Shown here: positions 48,801 to 62,100 of the stretch, in pieces
Numbering within the stretch: the stretch's first letter is position 1
Layout of the letters: each line of letters starts with the position of its first letter
Source: Siphonodentalium dalli
Lineage: Eukaryota > Mollusca > Scaphopoda > Gadilida > Siphonodentaliidae
Assembly (NCBI GenBank): GCA_032622095.1
Contig: CP136066.1
Span: 189,382,716 to 189,446,715 of the forward strand
Direction: 5' to 3'
DNA length: 64,000 nucleotides
Position numbers and translations under genes: made by a program
Notes under the pieces: generated by a model
Told to the model about the DNA's origin: nothing
The model's input: the letters and a program-made list of their open reading frames with translations, nothing else
The model's database searches: none

Positions 48801-50153
48801 AACCCTGAGTACACCAATAAAGGGGTACTATACACTAAATCCGGCCATTTGTGAGACCATCTCCTTTTATATTCAACAGAATATATGCAACAAATGAATG
48901 AATTTGAGCATGGATTAGTGCAAAAGACACTCAAGTGCCGTATGAATTATGCAACCAACATGATAATTATAATTACCATGTTGTTTGCATCGTTCATAGA
49001 ACACATGAGTATATTTTGCACTCACATGGTCGACGAGTTTATGTTAAGTGAGCGGATATCCTCCTACTAAAACTGGCAATGTCGAGATATGCATGGCCTT
49101 AGTTGCCGAAAGCGGCATTAAACCCAAAATAAATTAATCAACCACTCTCAACAGCAGTCAATCCCTACTTTCCTCACGAACCATTATTATTCCATTGGCC
49201 TTTCGAAGAAAAAAATCTGTCGCTCTCCAGATATAGAGTCAGGTATGAATAAAAAATATTTCTTGAGAATACTGATACCTGACGACCGAATAGCACGACC
49301 TGGTATGCTTTGAAGATAAATAGGTTGAGTGGCGTTTGATGGCCAATGGGCAAGGGAACAAGTTTGTCCAGGAAAGACAGTTTGTGTATATGAATTACCC
49401 ATTCGACTGGTATTATTCACAAGATACTTAGAGCGAAAATCGTTGGAGTTCGTGTCGGCATGATTGGATTTGTTTTACGCATACCCGGGATGACCTCTCG
49501 ATGTTCAACATACCAGCACTGTTGTCTAACGGAAGTAAATCACATCCATAGGGAGCTTTAGGTAACACCATGCACTTGGACAGTTTAGTAATGAGAGCGG
49601 GAGAACATGTCTGGATTTTTCGTTATCCATCTAAGGCAAAGCAGACACTGGGCATCTTATGTGCACTGTTTTCAGAGCGTTTTAACGTGTTACCAAATTT
49701 TCCCTGAAAAATTCAAAGATGCGTACATTCTGTTTGTTCTGTTAGGATACTATATATCCCCAAGTTGCCCAGTTCCAGATAGTCCGTGCTGGCGAATGAC
49801 ATCATTGAAGACAACAACGTGCAGCTTACATTTTCTTGTATTCCAATGTCTTGATCACTGGGGAAACTCGATCATAATGAACCTCTTCGCTAATTAGAAC
49901 AAATTGTATAATACAGACATGAGTGCTACCGCACGGTAATTATACGGCTTGTGGTGTGGTTTTGGTTCTCCGTTGTAGGCCATGTCAACCATTTGGTGAA
50001 AACGTCAGTTTTTCTCCAAACATTATCCATTATGAATTGCTGTAAAATTGCCAAGTAACTGCGCGGAAAACTGCTCACTTTGTATCCATTTTTGTTGGAC
50101 ATATACCAGGCTGTATACCCGTTTACAACTTTATCTATATCTATATTTGCGAA

Positions 50154-50192
<39 letters not shown>

Positions 50193-53100
50193 GTTCTATA
50201 GAAATTCACAGGGGACCATCTAGATGATGCCAAAGGGGTCTACTAGCAGTAGCTTTTTACGAGAAAGATAATGGTCGGGGTTAGAATTTTCTAAAGTGAC
50301 GCCGTTGTTGTCAGGGGCAGAAAAGGGGGAGGGGCAGAACAAAAATTTGTCGCTGATTGCCACCAAACTTATATATAATCATCCCCATAATATGAGGAAT
50401 CTAATGGCGTGGTTTAAATATGGCAAAAGTCGCGCCGTTCGTGTCAGGGGTGCCCGAAAGGGGGGGGGGCAGATTTTTTTTTCTGTCGCCGATTGCCACG
50501 AAACTTACATATAATCATCCCCATGATATGAAGAATCCAACGGTGTGGTTTAAATATGTCAAAAGTGGCGTCGTTTGAGTCAGGGATGAACGGAAGGTGA
50601 GAGGGGCACCAATATTGATAAAACTAATTTTAGCGCCGATTTCCACCAAATTGATGTATATTCTTCTTCGTGATACAAGGAATCTAATTGTGCGATTTAA
50701 CAACGCCAAATTGTTGTTTTTGGATGAGATTGGGAGGGGGTGGGCACTAAATTTGATAATAAGTCGCCGATTGCCACCACACTTATACAAAATCATCCCC
50801 ATGGTATGAGGAGTCTAATGGCGTGGCTTTTATCTGTCAAATGTGGCCTCATTCGAGTCAGTGTTGCATTGAAAGGGACAGGGGCACCAAAATTGATGCA
50901 TAATTTTTTTAGCGCCAATTTCCAGCAAATTGATACACGTTCTTATCCATGATACGAGGAATCTAATCGTGATTTAAAGACGCCATAGTGGTGCTGTTTG
51001 GGTGAGAGATGGAGAGGGAGGGATTGGCACCAAATTTGATAAAAAAAATTGTTTAGTCGCCGATTATCACCAAACTTATAAACAATCATCTCCATGATAT
51101 CAGGAGTGTAAGTTTAAGGATGTCACAAGTGGGGCCATTCGAGTCAGTGGTGTATAGAGATGAGAGGGACACAAAAAATTATGTCTATATGTTTAGTGCC
51201 GATTTCCACCAGATTGATACATATTCTTCTCCGTGATACGAGGAATCTTATCGTGTGGTTTAGATACACCAAATTGGTGCCCTATGGGTGAGAGATATGG
51301 GGACCTTAAATTTGATACGAATTTGTATACTCGCCAATTTTCACCAATTTCATATATATGCATCTCTAATCTCTAATGAGTCTTAGTGTGTGCAGCTTGA
51401 GTCCGAAATAGGGACGGGAGGGTCACCAAAACTGATACAAAATACTTTTAGTACCAATTACCATCAAATTCAGACACGTTCTTCTCAAATGATACAAGAA
51501 ATAAAATCGTGCTGTCTGTCTGTCTTTTTGTCTGTCTGTGTGTGTTCTATATATAACTTCACGCGGTACAATCGAGATGGCACCAAGGCGTTCTAAGAGG
51601 GGTAACTTTTTACAAGGAAGATAATGGTGCGGGTTAACATTTAAAATTTAAAAAATATGGTGAAATAGTTTTGTCGCTGATTTCCACCAAATGAATACAT
51701 AATCACCTTCGCAATATGGCGTTGTTCGAGTCAGCGTTGCATCAACAATTGATTTAATAAACCAAATTCCACCATATTCAAACACGTTTTTCTCTAATGA
51801 TATACCATGAATTAAATCACATTTGGTGTCGTTTGCGTCACGGATGGCGAGCGGATATGCACTATCATTGATAAGATTGCTATTCGCCGATATCCACATA
51901 TAAGTTATATAGTCACCAGGCCATCTCCATATCATTTTTAGTAGTTGGGCGTTCACATTTCACAATCCCGACATATGGTGACCCACATAAGTCACTTGAA
52001 CAATTATATCTTCTTAACAGTCATATTTATATGGGAATGGCAATCAAGGCATTCACAAAATGAGCTAGCAAAAAGAGATAACTAGAAGAAGCATTAAACG
52101 TATATTTATCATTCTATTGAAGAGATACATATATTCGTGCAAACTGAGAGACCTCGAACCGTCAGAGGATTGCATATATATAATAACAAAATTTAGTCTG
52201 TTCTATTCAATACAGTTTCCACAAAAAGTTACAATTTGTCAAGAGATATGGAAGGCCTGTTCAAAAATAGTGGTCGCAATGTGCAGTCAAATATAGTTTC
52301 TTCTGATATACAAGAAAATGCAGTTAGTAGCCCAAGACTTTTCAGGATCCTACCAATACTGACATCTAGCCAATATATAGCACCGTGAACAGAGGAGCAC
52401 CTGGAAATTTCTTTGAAACATCTGTATCTTCATGGAGATATGATAGCCAGGTGTCCTCGAGATCTTAGTCCAACCCACTAGATTGATTGATACATCTCAA
52501 TATGTAAAACCCAATTATCATCTTTTATCGAACTAATGTGTTTATGATGTTCATGTATCATATTATAACGTCTAATGTATACGCAGTTGAAAATAAATAA
52601 ATACTTCATTATTGGTGGAACGGATTAATCGCGATAAACAGAATGACAATTGACAAGGTGAGCCACTACTTATATTCCATGACTGTAATACTCATGTTTT
52701 GTGATGCTATTTGAATATACAATTTATGAGAAAACGTATAACACTTTAAGCAAGAGCATTCTCTATTCCCAACAAATATCCACAGCATACATTAACCTGG
52801 GCAACGCCGGGTAACCCTGCTAGTCTTTTATATATGGGTAAATTCAAAATGGCGGAAAATATGGCCCAATTTGAGCGAAAATTCCCCGTATGTATTGCGC
52901 GTATGCCTACAGTGGTGGAATGGATGTATTTAGCTTGATCAGCTGGAAACTAACTTTGACTTATTTGTTGTCAAATCGGACCATGGCTCTTATAAAGCCT
53001 GCAGATAGTGTGTCTGTCATTTTCAGAATGGGGTCCCCAGAAGGCGAATTTAGTTATGCTATCCCGCACAGCGGGCTGGCATAACCAAATTCACCCTCTT

Positions 53101-56100
53101 GAGACCTCATTCTGCTTAGGCATCATTTTCTGGGAAGTGTCTATATTCTCAAATTAACTTTGTTTTTAGTTCCATTTTACCTTCTGGGAAGTTTCTATAT
53201 CCCCTAATCTGCAGAAGATAGAATGCATAATCGATGTGCCCAATAGGTGAACATCATCAACTTCAACTGGGGAACTAGTCCAAGTCTTCTTGTACTAAAT
53301 CCAGCTAAGATATTGGGATGGCGATTTGCTGTTTTTAGTCCAAGCCCGCTTGTATACCATTCCTATCACACGAGTTACGCCCACGATCTGTGGCGGGAAT
53401 TTGTGGTGTATTTTACTCGATTTACCTAGCAAATCAATACATGATGCTATATACATCGGAAAGGCTTACATCATATGGTCATAATGGTGTATAGTAATCT
53501 AACTTTAATGTTAAATTACACATAGAATATTCCGGTTGATTGCCACAAACATCGATTTGTTTCTCTGTTTGTTTACGTTTTAACCGAAAGCCGAAGTGGT
53601 CCGAATAAGTTCGGCATAATCCGCTGTTTGTTCTTGGAATTCTACTTTCCGTTTCTATATATAGCCCGGGTTTTCCGAAAAAAAATGGCGAAAACCGATC
53701 TCCCGAAAGTCCAGTTTTCTATGTGCTTTCAGAACAATTCCCGCACTAAAAACTTAATGACATAATGGAGGATCAGAACGGTAGTTTTGTTGACAATTTT
53801 CGCAAGCAACTTGTCAAAATTGGAGCAAATTAGAACTCTTGTGTCTGACTTGCCATGCGTGTGATGTGCATTTTTACATCTGTGTTGATAAAATAATCGG
53901 AGAACCGAATCATACAGTTACGAAATATAGTTCTTCCGTTTAAGTGGGACTTTTCAAACTTAAGGTTAAAAATTTATACAAATTTGATTTTTTGTGTGCT
54001 TAACAAGAGCAGTATATTGCCCTGTTCGCTTAGTATATATCTTAATTTCGCGGAAGTCCACCAAATATGTGTGAAATGTAGCACCATATAAGGCATATTA
54101 TATCTAATGCTCGTAACTTGTGTTTACACTGTTTTAAACGTTGAGAGGGTTCTAATTCCCGTAATTTATTTAGTGTATTACATTTATATCTCCAATGTTT
54201 AATTAATCTATTTATTATTTTATTTATTGACATACATAATTACGATTACAATGGAGAATTCATCGTAATTTGCGCTGTTGTCCAAAATCTACGGAATATT
54301 TTCAACGGAAAATGCCGAACACAGTTCGCGAGGTCAACCGAGTTCGCATACTTTTAAAAAATTGTAAACATTGAGGTAAATGTCTCTTTTCGCATTAAAT
54401 TACCGTTTTAAATTCACAACTGATGTGGGTTTCAGATAAAATAGCATGTCTTCTGCGGAAAATATCCGTTTATTGTCGCAATTGTGATATTTTATTTCAT
54501 ATAATTGTGGTTTTATTTGAGCGGGTCACTAACGCTTAAGCTCTGTCATAAGAGAGCATATAGGACGGGCTTTGACTAAAAACAGCAAATCGCCATCCCA
54601 ATATCTTAGCTGGTTTTAGTACAAGAAGACTTGGACTACTGGGGAACTTCAATCTGATTCTAGGTCTACCATAGCAGTTGATGGCCTAATCAGAATTGGG
54701 TTCCCAGAGGGTGAATTTGGTGATGCTAGCACGCTGTGCGAGATAGCGTCACTAAATTTACCCTTTGTGGACATCATTTGCAAATGACATATATACACGC
54801 TATTTGTAGGCTTTGCTCTTATAAATAAAACTCACCGTTTTTTCGTATGCCAACACCTCCAACTCGATCTCACAATTTTGTGTATCAAATGGGAAATACG
54901 TCACAACCATCATGCATGACGTAATGAGAGAAACTGGAACCTTCCATTCCATGCTACCATTATCGGCTATCCGGATAGGAACGTTGGCATCGGCTATGAT
55001 GGCAAATTTACCCACACTGAGGAGACATGTGAGAAGATGACATGTGGTAAACATTTGAACGGAAATGGCTCATTCGGGGTCGGGAAGCCAACATAACCAT
55101 ATCCCACCAGCATGCACCAACTGCTGGACTGTTCAAATTTCATTCATATAATACGTTAATAGAAATCATGCACAGCTCGTTGTACTGAGAACAAATACAC
55201 TGTATGATTATCAACCGATAAACAGTTTAAGAGAATCATAATAAGAATGTGTTGAAATCAAGTTCAATAAACCGAAACGCGCAATAGTTAGGTTTTGTTT
55301 TGAATGCACGAAACCACGAAACTGTATTATATACAAGGTGAATTCATCGGAATGTTGCCACTTCGCAAATTGACGTCGTTCCCGTGACAAAATGTTCACA
55401 GTAATGTTTTAATTGCTTTTGGTCATGCCTCAGTAAATTAGTGGACACATATATGTATATCTGTTTTCAAGATTGTTGCCTCTTTCCATGGCTTTTTACA
55501 TGCTAGTTTGGTATAGTAGTGATGGCTTGGAGTTCACTATGCCAAACATAGTGGGCCGAGAGGAGGAATAGTCTATTATATAGACTATAGACTATTCCTC
55601 CTCAAATTGGACCACTATTTTGGCATAATCAACAAGACATGCATTATTTATTATATTATATCGAATATTGGTGTCAATTCTCACACAATTTATGTGTCTG
55701 ATATTGTCACATTTTTATTTACCGTGAATTTTGGAAATCGTTCTCAGATTTTACAATTTACGGCAATCTTTTGACGGCGGAAGGTGAGCGTAACTATGTT
55801 ACATCTAACAGCGTTGATATTTTCATGATTCGCGCATTTCATTTCTTTCTATAAATACGTCATTAGCAAAAAGATTTTCAGAAGTTAACTATTTTGTCTT
55901 CCACGAGAACCGAAAAGGAAGTAATAAATAACATCCACTGGCATTACAAAATTGGGACTGCCCGCACTTGCCAACTAAAGGGACAAACTATTAAATACAT
56001 TGGATAGCTATACTCGGACATTTGTAAGATCATTAAAATTCACTAACAAGTTTAATGCTATACCGATATTGCAACACATTTCGTACAAGGTTTAGTTTCA

Positions 56101-59100
56101 GATTGGCCGTGTCTTTAGGCGGAAATCCGATTGCGCGAAATGAGTATGTTACTATAAATAGACAGAGAATAGTAGGGAAGTAGCAATCCTACTGGGGTAC
56201 TAAATACATATTATCACAACAGTGTGTTGATCCGTGTCATGGTATCACATCGAGTTGAGGTGGGCAGATTGCCGGATCAAACGAGTTGCCGCAGGCAACA
56301 AGTTTGATCCGGCAATCTGCCCACCTCAACGAGACGTGATGCGACCACACGGATCAACTCACTGCTGTGATAAAAGGTTTATCATATGACGCCCAGTTTA
56401 CTATAAAAACCAGTTAATTGCCGATTTTTTTCACTTCAGCAGTTCTATTTTTTTTTACCAGAGTCTATTTTAAAGGATAAATAGTTCGTCGACTTTAATT
56501 CGGCAGATCTCGGGAATTTCCGTAGGAGTGTGATATGATTTGATCCGGGGAAATCTCACTCAATGTGATCCGATGATTTGGATTAGATCCTCAAACAATA
56601 GTGGTATTTAGGGAAGAATAGTCATAGTCATATAATAAAATAGTATATCAGTGTGCAGCCAATCAGAACGCGAGAAAGTCACGTGAGATATAATATAAGT
56701 CTAGTGGTATGCTAAATTTAGCACGGTCTTCTAAATTTAGCACAACACAAAACACAATATAGAACACAACTCTCAACCAATCAGAAGGGGCCATTTCTGG
56801 GTGAAGTGAAATATCAATATATATGTAGGATATGGCAAACAAAAAGAAAACATATATACTTGTAATATAACAATTATAAGATCAATATATACACAATGGA
56901 TGGCTTTAAATTCCCGATATCTACCCATTCAATACATCATTACCGACCTATTTGAAACGGCGATTGGCGGAATCCATATATTGCTTGCCCACTCAAACAA
57001 GGCTTTTGATGCACCCTGAAGGCCTTGCCAGGATAGCCGACCATCCATCCAGTACTGAAAAAATAAATGATTTTTTACTAATTTGTTAAAGATGCATTAT
57101 CCGAATTATCGCTCCTAAATTACTATTTCTTTGGCTTCGAGGGTAAAAAATATTTTATTCGAGTCGAGGAACCCACTGATCAAAGCTCAGAGTATTTTTG
57201 AAGTTTGTTATTTCTTGAGATGTGCAATTATTTGTGGCCCAGAAACACGTTATCAAACGGATGGTCTCGTACAAAATTGCGGATGAAGGTGGATATCTCT
57301 AAAATCAAGTGATAACACGACCAAATATCGTGATAATACGGCCATATTTCGTTGAACAATATGTTGATAAATACCACGTTTTGGGAAATTTTATACCATT
57401 GTTGACAGTGGTTAGCATTATTTTGTTGCATTTAATCGATTCTGATAACTAAAGCGTATTTTGAAGAACTGTTGTTTTTGTTGTTGTTGTTGTATCTTGA
57501 TGATATGGGGACCGTCTGATGGGATTGAGTACCTTTAATATCCGCATAGTCGCAAATTAGTAAAACCGAAAAGACTCATTAGCGCGCGCCGCGTGTATAC
57601 TGTTCTGTAAATTATTGAAAGCTGTGGTCCGATGGGCATTTTATTTATAGATAATTGGTTTTTCCGGTTTAAAAGTCGAACTGCGCGACCAGGAGGCCGA
57701 GTCCGGTAAAAGGTGTAGTTGGGAATTTCAATTTCGTTTATTGTCCTTTACATTATTAAAAGTCAATAATGTTGATTTTTGGTTTGTGACAAGCTATGTA
57801 AATTACCAACAAAAGAAATTTAAAAGATAATTTGTAAGTCTTATATTTCAACTTTTATAGATATGTTTCGTTCTGCAGCCCACTGACGGTTGTGGTCGGA
57901 GACGGCCGATTCGGTCGCCGGTTCGTTAATTAGGTGCTGGATGTTATTGTTATTTTAACGGAATTCTGAGTTGGTCATTCGCGAAACCAATATATTTTAT
58001 ATTCTATAATTACAAGCATGGGTATATAAAATATTATCTTGAGCGCGTTACCATTTCTGACTATGGTTTTCTTGTTAGAAATAACACAACAACGTGCAGT
58101 TGATCTACCCATGCATAATTTCCCTGCTGAATTTCTACCGGCCACATATCGCTTGCGATCACCGTCGATTCTGGGGTACCATAATCGGACCGCATTCTAT
58201 GGCTATATAGCTCAGGTAAAATTTGTCTGACCGATCTCATATTAGAACCTGTATATTATTGCGATTAATCGACATATCACGTATTGGGTCAATCGAAAAA
58301 AGACTACCAAAGTCATCACCCTGAAATAAAAAAAAGGTTGAGGGAAGGATACAGACGGAGGGACGAACGGTTACATAATATGACGGTTCCTTGGCGGCCG
58401 AATAAAACAGCCGAAGCTGCTGTCAATGGCATTTTCTTATTTGCATCTATGCTAGACATTTTAGACATAACACAATTATGTATACACAATATATCTGCTG
58501 TACATTTACATGGTAATAACATTCGTATGTAATGTAACTAATTTAATTTAATTTAATTCAATTTAATTAGTGCACATCGATGGTGGGGAATTTGAAGGGA
58601 CGTTCAAGCATGTCTATGCAGTGCATATATTAGCGCTGGGCGAGCTTGGCCAGCCCAGGCCATCTTTCTGGAAAGCATATTGCAGTTGCAAATTTAATTA
58701 TCAGGTCACCAAACATGACTCATATTGGTCGATAACTATACTCTTCAGAATGACCTCACTGCAGAGAGGGGATGGGCATAGCGCCGCAATGTAAACAACT
58801 TGCCATGCCCACCATATGACGATAACTTACCATCTCCACAAACATGCTGGTTGAGAACTTCGAATCTTTGCTATCCTGAGAAAAGATCAAAAGAAACACG
58901 ACGTTATGTTGACAATATATTTTATTTCTCGTTTGATTTGTGTGTTCATGGTGTTTCATATTTATAAAGCCGTACGGAACACGCGTCCAATGAGCATCCC
59001 GTTGACGGCATACGACGTAAATGACGTTCGCTTCCACCATGACACCGAAACAATAGAATAAAAGGATCATCATAAATGACACAACTATATGGCAAGCCAA

Positions 59101-62100
59101 ACCGCTATTTATATTAATTTTACTTAAGTGAAATAAAATGACATTTTATTTTACTTAAGTGAAATAAAATGACATTTTATTTTAATTAAGTGAAATAAAG
59201 TGTCATTTTATTTTACTTATGTGAAATAAAGCGCCATCTACATGGTTTTATTTTACTTAAGTAAAATAAAATGACACTTTATTTTACTTAAGTAAAATTA
59301 AATGTCATTTTATTTTACTTAAGTAAAATTAAAACGCACACTAATTTTACTTAAGTGTGATAAAATGACCATTATGTTACGCCCTTTTTTTATTTTACTT
59401 AAGTAAAATAGAATTGTACTTAAGTTAAAACATGGTTATTTTTACTTAAGTAAAATAGTTTTTTACTTAAGTGAAATAAAAAATGACCGTTATTTTACTT
59501 AAGTAAAATAAAATATGATTTTATTTCACTTAAGTAAAATAAAGTGTCATTTTATTTTACTTAAGTAAAATTGAGATTAAATAGCGGTTTGGCTTGCCCG
59601 GCATGTGCCTGAATAAACATTGTAAGTCTGTTTTTATTCACGGATTCTAGGACGGGTGGTGTATAATAAGCACAAACAGACACGTGTGTTAATGGGTTTG
59701 TCGATAGGCCAATTGTGCATGCCACAGCGGAAGAATAAGAGCCGAGGCTGCGCCACTCGTTCTACCCTTCCGCGCTAGCACTCGCGTCATATCAACAAAT
59801 CCATTAACCTCAATCCTAACCTCGCGTGACACGTGTTACTCGGATTGAATGTCAATCGCTATCTAATCGTGAACCCCGATTAAGTATATTTCGCTATCTA
59901 CTCGTGTGTGTATTGCGCATTGGCATTGGAATTGCGCATGCGTCGGATCCGTGTCGGTTGTGTTTTGAAATCGCTCTAACGACTACATGATATTTTGGCT
60001 CTAAATACACTTAAATCAACATTATTCGGAACCAATCTGTCGCCAAAAAGTTATTCTAATATATATTTTGAAGACCTCTGTCTGTTTGTTTGTCTGTCTG
60101 TCTGTATGTTTGTCTGTCATTAATACAAATCTACGATTATCGACCGATCGGGACGAAACTTGGTACGTGTGTGTAGTTTGACCAGGCGGTGGACGTTGTC
60201 GTATTGGCGAGCCCGTGCGACGCCCGTGCAGCGCATGCGCAGACGAGATCTCGGAAACGGATGGAGCTATCGACTTGAAATTTGGTATGTGAATGTATCT
60301 TGCCCCGGATACGAATTTTATCTGGTCGCCGATCTCGTGCGACGCCAGCTTCGCGCATGCGCAGACGAGATCTCGGAAACGGGTGGAGCTATCGACTTGA
60401 AATTTGGTATGTGAATGTATCTTGCCCCGGATACGAATTTTATCGGGTTGCCGAGCCCGTGCGACGCCAGCTTCGCGCATGCGCAGACCAGATCTCGGAA
60501 ACGGGTGGAGCTATCGACTTGAAATTTGGTTTTTGAATAGCCCGGATGAATAAACTTGGTACGTGTGTGTAGTTTCACCAGGCGGTGGACGTTGTCGTAT
60601 TGGCGAGCCCGTGCAGCGCATGCGCAGACGAGATCTCGGAAACGGGTGAAGCTATCGACTTGAAATTTGCTATGTGAATGTATCTTGCCCCGGATACGAA
60701 TTTTATCGGGTCGCCGAGCCCGTGCGACGCCAGCTTCGCGCATGCGTAGACCAGATCTCCGAAACGGGTGGAGCTATCGACTTGAAATTTGGTATGTGAA
60801 TGTATCTTGCCCCGGATACGAGTTTTATCGGGTCGCCGAGCCCGTGCGACGCCAGCTTCGCACATGCGCAGACCAGATCTCGGAAACGGGTGGAGCTATC
60901 GACTTGAAATTTGGTATGTCAATGTATCTTGCCCCGGATACGAATTTTATCGGGTCGTCGAGCCCGTGCGACGCCAGCTTCGCGCATGCGCAGACCAGAT
61001 CTCGGAAACGGGTGGAGCTATCGACTTGAAATTTGGTTTTTGAATAGCCCGGATGAATAGCCCGGACAACGTCGGGCTCATCGGTATATATTTTGAAGAC
61101 CTCTGTCTGTCTGTCTGTCTGTATGTTTGTCTGTCATTTATACAAATCTACGATTCTCGACCGATCGGGACGAAACTTGGTACGTGTGTGTAGTTTGACC
61201 AGGCGGTCGTCGTTGTCGTATTGGCGAGTCCGTGCGGCGCCCGCTTCGCACATGCGCAGACGAGATCTCGGAAACGGGTGGAGCTATCGAATTGAAATTT
61301 GCTATGTGAATGTATCTTGCCCCGGATACGAATTTTATCGGGTCGCCGAGCCCGTGCGACGCCAGCTTCGCGCATGCGCAGACGAGATCTCGGAAACGGG
61401 TGGAGCTATCGACTTGAAATTTGGTATGTGAATGTATCTTGCCCCGGATACAAATTTTATCGGGTCGCCGAGCCCGTGCGACGCCAGCTTCGTGCATGCG
61501 CAGACCAGATCTCGGAAACGGGTAGAGCTATCGACTTGAAATTTGGTTTTTGAATAGCCCGGACAACGTCGGGCTCATCGGCTAGTTATATATATGCTGA
61601 TCTAACTCTACTGTGAAAAACTATTAATATATTCTCGAAAATGGACCACGGAAATGATCAGGACGGCGCAAAGCTAGAAAAGATCTCACACCACCGCCCT
61701 CGAAGGAGGTCAGAATGGAGTCACCTAACAGCCATGATGATTCGACATTCGGTAAGATCGCTTCATATACAACACAAACATATCATGTTCTAAATGGAGA
61801 GGGTGTTGTGGGCAAAATTATTCTATTATATTGCAGAAACTGTTGATGTTGAAAATACTGCGCTCAAAACACCCATGAATTCGATAGTAAATCAACAAAC
61901 ACCAGAACTTTCCTTTCTGCCAAATAATTCGAATGATAACAATGACACAATTATTGTTATGCCTCAGAAAATGAAAGACCAAAGACACACACAAATTTAA
62001 CTAGAAGGCACCTGAAACACACCCGGCAGAATGTACGCAAGACAACCCTATAGAAGATACACGAGGCACACCCGGCATAAGGTCTTAGTCACACATAAAG

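Noticed and set aside
58076-58219. Plus-strand stretch between TTCTTGTTAG and CTCAG|GTAAAA that looks like an exon
   Set aside because: No family resemblance; its start lies in dispersed repeat R, and no neighbouring exon could be found.
58756-59100. A 114-codon minus-strand frame with a hydrophobic start, resembling a channel TM3
   Set aside because: It is intron read-through into the 45-nt exon 3; a strong acceptor lies inside it, and the true TM3 is in exon 7 with matching phase.
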